NCBI GenBank assembly: GCA_963573385.1 | Contig: CAUYLG010026640.1 | Coordinates: forward strand, 62,001 to 126,000 | DNA from: Cacajao melanocephalus | Taxonomy: Eukaryota > Chordata > Mammalia > Primates > Pitheciidae | Reading direction: 5' to 3' | DNA: 64,000 nt | Shown: one piece after another, positions 24,068 to 37,770 of the stretch | Numbering within the stretch: the first letter of the stretch is position 1 | Layout: every line of letters begins with the position of its first letter | Made by a program: the position numbers and the translations under genes | The notes under the pieces: model-generated | Database searches by the model: none | Told to the model about the DNA's origin: nothing | The model's input: the letters and a program-made list of their open reading frames with translations, nothing else

Positions 24068-25125
24068 TTTCACTTTAGTAGTGTATTTCACCCACAGTAA
24101 AATTATTTGCAAAGCATCATAAGTAATCTAATAATCAAAAAAATGATATATTTAGGAATTGGCAGAGGGATTATAGGAGATGTAATTGGGAGACAATTTT
24201 GAGGAAAAATTTCCCTCCCTGGGGTTCTCTTCCTCCCAAAGAAACCATGTAATGACTCCATTTCTGGTTTCTGACTATTTTAGAAGCATTGATTATAATC
24301 TCTACTGCCTCAGAAACTGTCAAAATGCAGGGTATTACTGTTACAAGGCAGATTAAATGGACAGAAAATAGAAATTCTTTGCAAGTCACCTAAGAGACTA
24401 GCAGGAAAACAAGTAAGCTGGAAAGAAACAAGAACCACACATGTAAGAAGCTCCAGCATGATCTGCAGCTGTTACTTTATGACAGAATCCCCACCCAGGG
24501 AGTGAGGTTTTCACCAGCCTCCGGCCCCACACATCCCAGATATTTCCAAGGAAAGGAAACAAAAAACACTCCCAAGGAAAGGAACAAAGGCCAGCAGCAG
24601 GCCACTGCATGATGGTTCCATGCACCACCTGCTTCCCTGAGTCCCAAGAGCTGCCTACCCCCGCCTATATTCACTCCTATTCAAGGATGCCTTGACACCC
24701 TGACACACCTGGCACACCTGTGGCCAGGACTGCACATCTTCCATCCATTCAAGAGGATCCTTCTCCTGTGCCTCCATCACACACACACGCACACACACAC
24801 ACACACACACACTCTCACACTCACACACACTTGGGAAAGGCCAGAGCTTCTGCCATTTCTTCAGTTGTGTGCTCCTGACTAAACTCAAAGTACTTTATAT
24901 CAAAGTAAAAAGCGATCCTTGTTAGTTCATTCGACTTTTTCAAAACCCTAAAACGAGAAAGTTTAAGCCCAGAGCTCAGTCTGGGGCCTGAGAGAACCCT
25001 CAAAACTCACTTTCTCATCTTCCCTCCACTTGGAGCTCCATGCCTTTCCTTGACCCTTGCTTGACTAAGGGTAAATGGTTTTACCCTAGTTACAGCACAT
25101 AAATTAAAATAGTTAAAAATTCTCC
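24068..25125. other. Unclassified stretch with CA microsatellite
   Basis: The CA repeat at 24776-24831 is embedded. The segment 24400-24700 is less AT-rich than its surroundings; the minus-strand frames there (24398-24628, 24477-24674) overlap in different frames, show no motif and are not called. Confidence 0.45.
24776..24831 (+). repeat. (CA)n microsatellite with interruptions
   Basis: CA dinucleotide repeat interrupted by CG near 24788 and by TCTCACACTC in the 3' third. The minus-strand open frame across it reads only repeat-encoded Cys/Val. Confidence 0.95.
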
Positions 25126-25533
25126 TATTATGGGCTGAACTCCATCCCCCCAAAATTCATATATTGAAGCTGTATCCCGCCCCCCATTTTCTGATAATGT
25201 GACTGTATTTAGAGACAGGACCTTTAAAGAAGAGATAAAGATGAGGACATGAGGGTGTGTTCTGATTGAATGTGACTGACTAATTGAATCTGACTGACAT
25301 CCTCATGGGAAGAAGAAGTCTGGATACACAGAGAGACACCAAGGATGTGCACACAGGAGAAAACACACATGGGGAGAATAAGAAGGCAGCTATCTGCAGG
25401 CTAAGGAGAGAGGCCTCAGTCGATACCAAAGCTGCCTATACCTTGATCTCTGAAACTGCAAGAAAATTAATTTCTGTCCCCTAAGCCATCAGCCTGTGGA
25501 ATTTTTCTATGGCAGCTCCAGCAAACTAATATA
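25126..25533 (+). mobile_element. MLT1-class LTR (ERVL-MaLR, plus)
   Basis: Full-length decayed LTR: 'tattatgggctgaactccatccccccaaaattcatatattgaagc', 'tgtgactgtatttagagacaggacc', 'tcctcatgggaagaagaagtctggatacacagagagacacc', 'cttgatctctgaaactgcaagaaaattaatttctgt', ending 'ctatggcagctccagcaaactaatata'. Contains an 18-base tandem duplication at 25265-25300. No internal MaLR sequence follows; solo LTR. Confidence 0.88.
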
Positions 25534-26340
<807 letters not shown>

Positions 26341-26639
26341 CTAATTCTTTATATATAACATTTTATTCTTGGTCTTTTATACAATCTTAGGTAAGACCCT
26401 AATTTGTGATATAACATTACCATGTTAAAGCACTTTGAAAGCACAGGAAATTATATCAAAATTAGAACTTGCTATATTATTAATATACATGTTCATTAAC
26501 ATTTATTCAGAAAATTTCAAAAATAGTGAATATATTTTTATACTATATTTGTGAAAACAACATTTCATACATTAAACCATTCTGGTAGTATAAAATCATA
26601 GGCTACTTCTAAGGCAAAAAATTCCTAATAAACTAACTT

Positions 26640-26795
26640 GAATTATCTGAAGGCAGGTTCCATTTGTAATAGTTTTTCAGATAAATACAGTTTCCTTTTG
26701 GAGCTTTGTATATGACATTCAATTTCAGACATGTAACAAAATGCCTAGCATATAAAAACCATATAACATATATAGTTGAATAAATGAATGAATAT
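26640..26795 (+). mobile_element. Possible L2 3' fragment (plus)
   Basis: 'atctgaaggcaggttcc ... acaaaatgcctagcatat ... atagttgaataaatgaatgaat' mirrors the last part of L2 (gagggcaggg ... acagtgcctggcacata ... ttgaatgaatgaatg). Diverged. Confidence 0.5.
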
Positions 26796-29700
26796 AGCAA
26801 TACTGTAAATGTTCTAGAATGAAATCTCTCTGTGGTAAAGGATCATTTCCTCTTTTGAAATCCATTCACTATAGCATAGAATTCAATATATTGAAAATAG
26901 AAGAATTATTTTTGTATTGATACTAAATGGACACTTAAGGGAGCAATACATCGTTCACATCACTTGCAGGATGAACCTACCAGATTCCCCCAATCACACA
27001 TTACTCAATTGTTTCTGTGGCACTGCTCACCAAAATGAATACCTTACAGACTCCATAATGCAATGGCCTAAATGCAGTTCATGTTTAGTAGACAATGACT
27101 GAATGAATTCATGAATAGATGTATAGGTGACTACTTTTTACAATTGCCTTTTAAAGTTTTAAATTTCTTAAACAGAAGCTGTAGGAAGACAGCTTAACTC
27201 ATTTCCCTTAAAATAATGAGGCCATCAGTTGATCTTAAAGGGAGTATCATGTACAGAAATCTACAATATCAAAGTACCTAAAATTTCTATTATAAACAAT
27301 AAAGTTTTGATATGTACAGTACTTTTTTAACTTTTAGGCAAGTGAGTTCTATCAGCAAAGGATTCGATGTCTATTGTTATATCAGAAATAATACTAATGG
27401 ATTATGTGTTCAATGTTTATAATATCTCTCTTAAAGTGCAATTCTGTTTACCTAGATATGATTCTGACTATCTTTTTACAAAACTTACTTGGAAAACATA
27501 TTCCTAGATTTCAGAGAAAACTAAAAGGTTTTTCCTAACCCTCAGGAGACACTTTGCCTTTCTAGCATACAGTGTATTCACATTTAGCTTTATGGGTTGC
27601 ATTTCAGGTCATTTTGGCTTTTGTTGCATTTCAGCTTTTGTTGAGAAGGGTAAACAACTTTTCTTCGTTAAACACTACCTATTTTTCATTTGTCCTACAT
27701 TTTTAATGACAATAAAGCCTACCGCTTTACTGCATTTTATGGATAATCAAATTACAGCTTTTTCAAATCCTAATACAAAGAAGCATAATTCTGTGTCTGT
27801 AGCTGGTAAATACAAGTATTTCTGAACTTCTGGTATCTAACATGGAAATAAAGTTGAAAAGTCAATGGGTAGGCACAGGCATAGAGAATCTGGATTCTGT
27901 GGTCCACTGTCTGTTCTGAGATTCTCAGCTATTGCCAGTGATAAAAATAGATGAATATTTATAACCTCATTTACAGAGTCATTCACAGACATTATATCCA
28001 AATAAGACTAGAACAAATTGTTCGAGCTCCACTCTGATAACTTACGTGAATTATTTAATAATCTTCAAAACCTGGATTTTTGTATTTCAATAATCCATGT
28101 TTTGCAAAATTTATAAACACTAGGACTCCATCCTAATCATATCATTCAAATATTTCGTAAGTTATATACATACACAAAGAATCACCTCATTCTTCAATTT
28201 CCTCTCAAATTTCAGGGTTCAAAATATTTCACATTAATTGGTCTATACTATTTCTCAAATGAAGTGACTGTCATTGGACTTTTTAAAAGGTAAGTTAGAA
28301 TGTAAAATAAATTCATATCTCATGGTTAGATCCCTATCCAGTTTTGATTTTGTTTATTTTATTCATTTGGTAAATCTTCCATCTAAAGACAACTTACATA
28401 TTCCCAAAGCAAAGTCATTACAATTACCACTGAATTATAATTATCTTATCATTCAAACTAGTCACATTTCAGAATTTTAAAATAATATGCCCCAAAGTGG
28501 CCTAGTTTATACAATCCAATTTACCCCATTATCAAATGAATTCATATCACGTAAAAAACTACAGCCTATTTTTTCCCTAATACAAGCAAAAAGAAAAATT
28601 TAACTATCTCTTGATATTCAATAAATGACTATAATCCCATCAGCACAGCACAAAACAAACTTGACTCCAGAATCTACAAAACTTAAGATGTAATGTCATA
28701 TGGTTTATTAGTTACGATTACTACAAGTAACTAAAGGAGTTCATTAATGGTCTGCCATGGTAGTCAGCAAGTCTTGATTCTTTATTCTGAAAAGCACTGT
28801 AATTAAATTTCAATAGTCTATTAAAGGAAAACCAGTTATTTGTCTCCCAAGTATTACTATTTCCCATTTTAAAACATCACTTGGAATACTCAAAAGATTG
28901 GAATATTTCATTCATATTTCTTTCTAAATTCTATGATATTCCAGGCAAAATTAACTTCTGTATCTAATAAATAATATTATTGATTTGCTCAAGCTCAAGA
29001 AAAAGCTGAGTAAATATTTAAACCACTCACTTGATCGTCCTCAAGAATTCTAAGCATAGTTGTATTACTTACTTATATGAGTCCATTTCCAATCATATGT
29101 TTTACTTTTAGATCTCTGTGTAAGAGTACATGTATACTATAAAGCTGTATTTGATATATGCCATGCCTCCATTTTATCAACTGCCTTAGAGATTATCTAG
29201 GTTGTAATTTTGAGAGTCAAAGATGTCTGAATACTTTTGCCTTAAGCCTTATTTGTTTGAGAATGAAAAGTTATTCTTCAGTGTTGTCCAGACAATACCT
29301 TCACTGTCTAGGGGGAGGGCAGCCAACACAGGGAAACAAATAGAAGATTTGATCGTTAAACCAATGTTTCATAACTTGATTGAGTTAAAATTATGTAAAG
29401 CAGAAGATAAAGGTCAAGAGATCCAAGGTCTACAGAGGGGTAGAACTTTCTTTCCCTACCCCTAAAGTTTCCTATAGGGACCCATCTGTTAGAATACACC
29501 AGGCCTCTCCTGCTCTGTTAGTCACTTCTACCTAGGGAAGGAGGAATGATTATCAGAAGTAGAAACCAGGCTTGCAACACAAACACTCCCTGCCCCTGGA
29601 ATGAATCTGCTTTCTCTTCCGCTTTTTGCCCAGAGGAAACACAGCAGAGGCTTCTGATTGTCCAGATGTGCCATTAACTACGGGTACAAGTCTATTAAAT

Positions 29701-29926
29701 TCTGCTGGAAATTGGCAACAAGCCCTTTCAACCTAAGATCTAAATGCAGACCTACAATCAGCTTTAATCTCAATTTGTCACTTTAATCTCCATTTATCTG
29801 TCTTTTCTATACTGTTTCTCATTTGGTGCTAAACTATGGAAGTGAAAGAGAGATAGAGAGTGCTGTTGTTGAGTCTGTAAAGCTCAAAAGTTTACAGTCA
29901 CACTGGGGGGATTGTCCACTCAGAGC
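26796..29926. other. Repeat-poor unique AT-rich block
   Basis: About 3.1 kb with no transposon or gene recognised. The longest frames (for example 27592-27825, 28274-28480, 29158-29465) have no motifs. Such repeat-free blocks may contain constrained regulatory DNA, but no specific site stands out. Confidence 0.5.
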
Positions 29927-29949
29927 TTTTTTTTTTTTTTTTTTTTTTT
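29927..29949 (-). repeat. Poly-T run (23)
   Basis: Twenty-three Ts followed by 'gaggaaaataaacac', which is neither Alu nor L1. As a minus-strand A tail it lacks an AATAAA signal upstream, so a retrocopy is not supported. Confidence 0.9.
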
Positions 29950-30394
29950 GAGGAAAATAAACACATATATTTTAAAGGAAGAAAACTGTGAAAATGCTAG
30001 GATAGAGATATACAATATATGGGAGGCTGGTATAAAAGGCAGAAAAGGGTTCTAAATACGGGATTCTGGAAAAGCTTCAGTGAGAACTATAAGTAGAATT
30101 CAAAAGCATTTTGGATTTGGAAAGCAATTTACAGAGAAGAGGAGAAAACATGTTCCAGGTACACAGAAATAAAACAATGTTTAAGTCGTAAGTGGAGTAA
30201 AAAGCACATTGCTTTATAATGCACACTCTCTGAACCCTTGCTATTATATATTATCTACATATCTATAAAGACATACATATATAATTAGGGTCATGTATGT
30301 ATAGACATGAACTCATATACATAAACCTCAGAAAAAGTGGGAAACCCATGTTTAATTGAGGAAAAGTAACATAAAATCTTAGGTGATGTGGGGC

Positions 30395-30697
30395 TTTTTT
30401 TTTAAAAAAAAAAAAAAAGAAAAAAGAAAGAAAAGGTCTCACTTTATCACCCAGGCTGGAGAATAGGTACATAATCATAGCTCACTACAACCCTGAACTA
30501 CTGGCCTCAAGAGATCCTCCCACTTGAGTCTCCCAAGTAGCTGAGACTACAAGCACATGCCACCATGCCTAGATAATTTTTTTTTTGAGAGACATGGTCT
30601 TACTATATTGCCCAGGCTAGTCAGGAACTCCTGAGCTCTAGCAATCCTCAGCCTCTCAAAAGACTGGGACTAGAGGCAAGAACCACCATGCCCAGCT
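30395..30697 (-). mobile_element. AluJ (minus) with A-rich insert in its T tail
   Basis: Antisense AluJ: 'ggtctcactttatcacccaggctgg', 'catagctcactacaaccctgaactactgg', 'tgagtctcccaagtagctgagactac', second arm 'acatggtcttactatattgcccaggctag', end 'accaccatgcccagctg'. The tail side is unusual: nine Ts (30395-30403) are followed by 15 As and a GAAA-rich tract before the body. Confidence 0.88.
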
Positions 30698-33600
30698 GCT
30701 GTGGGAACTTTTAACATTTACTCATATCTCTGGTGTCATATGCCACACATCTTTCTATACAGTTGGCTTCTGTTGATCTTCTAGCAAGTTATTTAATTGA
30801 AACAGAGAAAGAAAAGGAAAGAAAAGAAGGTGGGAGAAAGGCAGACAGAATTACAATGAGAAACATAGAACAACAGAATTGCAACAGCTTTGATCTACTT
30901 CTTAATAATGTACTCTAGGGCTGTGAAATGTCAATGAGAGATCATTATGGCAATCAATATTCATTATATTGATAAGTACAAAATTAGAAATCAATATCCA
31001 AATGTTCAGCTGATGGAATGAAAGACAAATGTCAGGTGGATACTCATTTTAAAAATTACAGGCTTTATATGTCTGTCTTAATATGTCAAAAATTAATTTT
31101 ATTGTGTTTCCACTAATAGAACCCTGAAAAGTCAATACTACATTTGATTACTTCCAAATTTGTGACATGTCTCCAAATTTTTCATCGAGTACATAATCGC
31201 TCTGAAAATAATATTGCTAGTCAAACACATCTTCTCTCTAGGGTACCCTATGTCTTTCTAAACCTACATTTAACCTGCTTCTTCTCTGTCTCAATGATAA
31301 ACATTAACTTATGTTATATGTTTTGTAAATTTAATAATTGTTCCCTTATTTGTTTCAACTATGTGTGAGTATGACAATGGTAATTAATGCTCCCCAGAAA
31401 AAGACTTTAAAAGGGAAAGAAAAGAGGTTCTGACCTTGACAAAGCTCAAGACAGGCTTCCTAGAGAACAGAAGATTGTGCTAAATTCAAAGAACGCACAA
31501 CTGGGAGCTTGCTGAAGGAAAAGGAGGCAGAGAAGAGAGCATGGAAGTGGGTCCTGGGACACAGGGGCTTGTGGTCAGCAGGTTCGGAGTGGAAAGTTAA
31601 GCAATGTTATCTTTCTAGAGGCAGTGAGATATTGCCATGTCTGAACCAGGGGAATGGTAATCTGAAAAGACCTCTCTGGCTTCCCTTAGGCAATCTTATG
31701 AAGGAACCTCATATCCATGTGCTTCCAAAGAAGTCCCATTTAGATGCAGCAAACAGCACTAATGTAAACATAGTTAAATGCTTAGGTGAAGCATTCCACT
31801 ACTCTCTTTCCTAAATTCATTGAGAACTAGTCTTTATATAGCAAGAAAGGCTGCATCGACTTTCATCCACACTTCACCTCCCTGCAGGCAGGAACTCTAC
31901 TTGCCAATTCATTGCTGCATTCTCAGGTCCTGATAGCTTGCATTCTGTAGCTTTTCTCACTGACTGGGGATGCAAATATTCATATTTTAATATTCTAAAT
32001 GGAGAGTATTCAAGACTTGTCTCTATAATATCTACTTTATAGATTGTCTATATCAACTGGGCAGAGTTTTCCATACAGATCAACACACCTACAAACATAC
32101 AGGCATGACCAGTCTTGACCAAATGGCATTGGAAATTCTCCCTTCGAAGGACAATATACCAACTGCCTAAGAGTGTCTCTATGTATGCTCAACAACAGAT
32201 AAATATATTTTGCAAATAATCCCCTCATAATTCTTTTTCCCTATAGGAATACATATAACCCACTTTAAAATATTTTTATGATACATAAAATGCTAAAAAT
32301 GAGCCCTGAGAAAACTATGCAAATATAATCACTTATTTTTAGATCAAAATGGATACAATCTATATTAAGGGGCTAGTTACTAAGGTTACAATGAATGAGT
32401 GAATCAAGTAAAACAGTATTCAGTCTTAACAAGTACGAAAAATTATGCTCAGCAACATGTATCTCTACAGAAAGAGCTATAATGACACATTATTTTCCCC
32501 CAAGAACTATGTCTGCCAATCTAAATACATTTTCTTTTTCACCTGTCCCTAAACAAATATAAAATCTCTTGTTCCTACAAGTAGATGAAAATTTAGGTAC
32601 ATGAGCTCATAGCCTGTTAATGTGGCCAGGTCACATTGGCTTTGGATGGAAAGCACTGGATAATACTTTAACAATATTTGTCTTTTTTTTCCCCAAACCA
32701 AAGACCATATAAAATATCTCAGTCCTTAAATTCTGAAGATAGCCATTGAGAAAATTTATAGTGACTGAAAATAACATCAGACATTTGTGTAGCTCTTTAT
32801 AATCATAAAGGGCCTTCATTTATATAAGATCATTTAGAAATAAAACACCAAGGTAAGGGCATAGCAATTGAAGCTTCTAGCACACAAATTGAAAATTTAG
32901 TTTTGACTTCACATGAATTTTCCAATACATAGATTTTCAAAAAATCATCATCAGGGTAACATGACATAAGAGAAAAACTGGCATGAATTTCTTTATGAAG
33001 AATTAAAGTCTATAGCAAATTTAAAAACCTTATCCTGTTGAAAACAATGAATGAGTAATCTAGGAGATCAAGGTGGAACCTGCACTACTTTTAAGATATG
33101 AGGTAATATAATGCTTTTATGTTGCCTCATATCTTTTTGGAAGAGTCCATATTGGTCCATTCTTAAATTTTTATTTAAAAGAAAATCACATTCCTAAAAA
33201 TTCTCATTCTTAAATGAAATAGGTTGTAACAAACTTGAATTCATCAAGATCCTAAGAAGAAAAATCTTCTTTATATTTACAAAGATCAACATGTAAATCT
33301 CTGCATTTTAATAGTACACTATCAATATTAAAGGAAGCTAGCACAGCTGGCTTCCACTATTAGTGAACTATCATTACTCCAGCTAAATTTGGGTTTTACA
33401 GATTATTTTCTTTATAGATAAGTAAGCAATGAACTAAAATAGGTGTCATAGTCTGTTTATAATCTCGTTCATATCCAGAAAGCGTAAGTCTCTCAGTTAA
33501 TTTTTATGCAGGAATTCTAAGTCATCGTTTCTTTGTGCTCCTGAGTAATACATGACAGAGTACAGAATAATAAATCACATTTTACTACTTATAGAATGGT

Positions 33601-34662
33601 AAAAGCCACAAGGCTATATATAATTCTCTATTACTTCTGTTTTCTATAAGTGATATTTACCAGCAGGCCCTTTTTTGACAGTTAGTCTCCTTAAATTCTG
33701 ATCAAGTTATTAACATTAGCTACATTTAACTGGATAACAGTCATTCTTCCTTATTTCAACATTGAGAGAAAAACTTAACAATACAATCTTTATATACATA
33801 ATACACAACATGCATGCCCTAAAGCCCTCAGATTCCATATTCAAACTCTTAAAGCATATATGCAAAGCACTTAAAACATAGGCTATGTGATATTGAGGCA
33901 ATTAAATATTGACCCATATGAATCCTAACAGCATTCATTCCCATTCCTCCTTTGTGTTAATAAACGTACTGGGTCTTAGAACTCTGAACATCCTTCTACC
34001 TTTGAAGTGTGTGTTTCTTAAATTTACAGCATCACTTCTGCCAGTTTTCTTGATTCCTATGATCAAATATTTGGTGACCTTTTTCCTGTTAGGGTCATGA
34101 GTTACCACCATGAATGTTAGTAAATCATGCTGTCAGTGTGTCTATAATATATAATTTGTAAGAGATTGTTTTAGCATAAAAATAGTCACAAACAACGAGA
34201 AATTACACACAAATTAATTAGAAAGTATCATGATACACTTGTGATATAGGTAAAATTAATCTGTAATGCATTAATAAGGCTTTGGTGAAAAAGTAAAACA
34301 TAACTAATTACTACTACTACTGTTTCCTGCTTGTTGGAAATCAGACAGTGCAAAGAAAAATTAATTTTAATATTTCTGAAGGTTTCTTCATTTTTAGATG
34401 TGTATTGACTATACACACACATGCACAGTGGTAGGCTGGTAATAACAATCAGCTTTCTAGGAAGTAAGGCCCTGGTTTTTAGTGTTTGCCAATTTCTGTG
34501 GTATAAGCACTCTTTCCTTGGTTGATTTCAACCTACAAATATGAGGACAACCCCTTGAAAACTGCCTAAAAATTTAACAGTTGGCCCTTGTGGGCCAATA
34601 AATGCTGGTTCTGGCATCTTACTGCATGCATATTTGAAATAGACATATACACATACACATAC
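30698..34662. other. Repeat-poor unique AT-rich block
   Basis: Almost 4 kb with only weak traces: a possible L2 3' fragment near 31880-31945 ('caggcaggaactctacttgccaattcattgctgcattctcagg'), a purine tract at 30798-30845 and the 19-bp hairpin at 33093-33135. The frame at 31509-31814 (+, 101 codons, Lys/Glu-rich start) is the longest but has no family resemblance I can see. Confidence 0.5.
33093..33135 (+). other. Short perfect hairpin (19-bp stem, 5-nt loop as RNA)
   Basis: Arms aagatatgagg (33093-33103) and cctcatatctt (33125-33135) pair exactly. Inside them, 33104-33111 pairs with 33117-33124 using two G-U pairs when read as plus-strand RNA, leaving the loop 33112-33116. It is shorter than a typical microRNA precursor. 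Confidence 0.6.
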
Positions 34663-35024
34663 CAGTGTAAGCTGAATATCCCTTATCTGACATGCTTAGG
34701 ACCAGAAGTCTTTCAAATATCAGACTTTTTCCGGTTTTCAAATATTTGCATATACTTAACGAGATATCTTCGGGGTGGGATCCAAGTCTAAACATGAAAT
34801 TCATGTATGTTTCACATACACCGAATACATACAAACTGAAGGTAATTTTAAACACCACTTTTAATAATTTTGTGCAGGAAACGAAGTTTGTGTTTACCAA
34901 GCCATCAGAAAGCCAACGTGCCACATGTAGAATTTTCTACTTGTGGTGTCATGTGAGTACTCAAACTGTTTCCAGTTTTGGAGCATTTTGGATCTCTGAT
35001 TTTCAGTTAGGGATGCTTAACTTG
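34663..35024 (+). mobile_element. Tigger-type DNA transposon, copy 2
   Basis: Better preserved than copy 1 at 14145: 'gaatatcccttatctgacatgcttaggaccagaag', 'atatttgcatatacttaacgagatatc', 'ccaagtctaaacatgaaattcatg', 'aattttgtgcaggaaacgaagtttgtg', 'tggtgtcatgtgagtactcaaac', end 'ttagggatgcttaacttg'. The ends are near-inverse (agcTGAATATCCCT / AGGGATGCTTAAC). Family name recalled, not searched. No transposase frame. Confidence 0.78.
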
Positions 35025-35439
35025 AATATATACAAATATGTTGATACATATAAAATACATAAAAGGAAACTTAAATATAGTTCTTAACAAACACATTGAT
35101 TTCTTTAAAGTTTACAGCAGTTCTTTCTAAAGGTCAGAATTTCACTTTACAGCTTCTATCTTTCTAACCACATAACTTACTATAATTTCCTCTGAGGTCC
35201 CTCACAGAGTAACATCAATGGTTTTGAAATGGATCAGCATTTAAGCATATAATTAGCTATGGCCATATGTTTGGTGTCTAAAATAAAGCAGGCCAGATTT
35301 AAGAACTCAGACAGCAGATCTCTAAGAAATTTCAAAATCTGATTTTCTCATCGTCCTTTATGAAGTTCTTATAAGAAAATGTGTTGGTGAATGAAGACTG
35401 GGCTTACTAGATAGGGATTTGCATATTCTATTCTAAATG
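35025..35439. other. Unclassified stretch
   Basis: No repeat or gene recognised. Confidence 0.45.
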
Positions 35440-36078
35440 TGGTAAGCCCTCCATATCCATGGGTTCCACATCCTGGATTCAACCAGTTGAGGAGGGAAAA
35501 CCTTTGGAAAAAAATAAAATTAAAATATAACAATACATCAATAAAAATACAAATTTAAAATATAATATATTAACTATTTATATACCATGTATACTGCATT
35601 AAGTATTATAAGTAACCTAGAGATGATTTAAAGTATACAGGATAGCCAGGTGTGGTGGCTTACACCTGTCATCTCAGCACTCTGGAAGGTCAGAGCAGGA
35701 GGATCACTGCAGTTCAAGACCAGCCTGGGCAATACAATGAGACCTTGTTTCTATAGAAAAATTAACAAGTTAGCCAGCTGTGGTAGTGTGTGCCTATTGT
35801 CCTAGTGAAATGGGAGGTGGAGTTGGGAGGATCACTTGAGCTAGGAGTTAAAGGCTGCAGAGAATTATGATTGTGCCAGTGCACTTCAGCATGGGCAAAA
35901 GAGCAAGACTCTGTCTCAAATGATAACAATAATAATAATTAATAAAGTATATGGGAGAATGTACATAGGTTATATGGAAATACTGTGTCATTTTATATAA
36001 GGGACTGGACCATCTGTGCATTTTGGTAGCCACCGGGGGTCCTGGAACCAATTCCCCAAAGGTACCAAGGGATGTCTA
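35440..36078 (+). mobile_element. MER2 (TcMar-Tigger), split by an Alu
   Basis: MER2 parts are 35440-35642 and about 35943-36078. Left: 'aagccctccatatccatgggttccacatcctggattcaacc', 'gtattataagtaacctagagatgatttaaagtata'. Right: 'gggagaatgtacataggttatatggaaatactgtgtcattttatataaggg', 'gccaccgggggtcctggaaccaattcccc'. The middle of the left part is expanded or diverged AT sequence. Non-autonomous; no transposase. Confidence 0.93.
35643..35942 (+). mobile_element. AluJ nested in MER2 (plus)
   Basis: Full Alu: 'agccaggtgtggtggcttacacctgtcatctcagc', 'aagaccagcctgggcaatac', right arm ending 'gtgcacttcagcatgggcaaaagagcaag', tail of (AAT)n. Duplicated MER2 target: 14 bases starting taaagtata at 35629-35642 and again at 35943-35956 (two mismatches). 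The Alu therefore postdates MER2. Confidence 0.95.
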
Positions 36079-36394
36079 CGCTTTGTTTTCAGCGTACCAT
36101 TAAACTCACATAGTTCATTTTTCTATTTTTATTTACCTCAACTATTTTCTGCAGCGGTGCATAATCCCTATGGAGAAAGGATGCTTGAGCGAATCTGACA
36201 ATTTCATTCATCCATGTACTTCATCTGAAGTTAGAAAGCCCAGACCCTTGAAAAACTACCATGGGCCCCAGGAGCAGAAGAGCTATGAGCTAGCATCATG
36301 CAGGGATCATCCAGGAGCTACAGACACAGCATGACTACATCACAGATGCCAGCAGGTGAACAGCCCCCTGGAGGTGTGCAACAGGTGACACTGA
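36079..36394. other. Unclassified stretch
   Basis: No repeat or gene recognised; less AT-rich after 36230. Confidence 0.4.
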
Positions 36395-36634
36395 GTGCTC
36401 TCAGCTGCTGTTGTGAGAGTAAACTGACACAGCTAACGCAGAGAAAAATGTGGCAATGTCAACCAAAATGCTCAATGCGTAAAACTTTTCTCCCAGCAAT
36501 TCTACCACTAGGAATTTCTTTTAGAGATAAACTCCCACTTTCATGAAAATATTCACATGTAAAGAACATTATATATAGTGTGGTTTGTAACAAAGACAAA
36601 ACAACCTAAATATCCAGGAATAGGCCCCTAGCTA

Positions 36635-37546
<912 letters not shown>

Positions 37547-37770
37547 GCTAAATCAAGTATGGTATATTTGGACAGTGGAATAAAATGCAGCTTGGGGGTG
37601 TGGGGGCAAAGTGAGGCAAGTCCTTATACATTGCAATGGAATAAATTTCAAGAAAAATTAAGTAGAAAACTATTTGCATTAAAATGTATAGCGTATGATA
37701 TCATTTAGGTTAACATATGAAATATAAATATTTCTATAAACTATCACTGGAAGGATTACAATTGCCTCTA

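Noticed and set aside
29927..29949. Long poly-T as the tail of a minus-strand retrocopy
   Set aside because: No AATAAA-type signal on the minus strand within 40 bases, and the adjacent sequence has no transcript-like feature.
34619..35087. Overlapping 101- and 131-codon frames at 34.6-35.1 kb
   Set aside because: They cover the Tigger-type element on opposite strands; the element is non-autonomous and the frames do not resemble a transposase.
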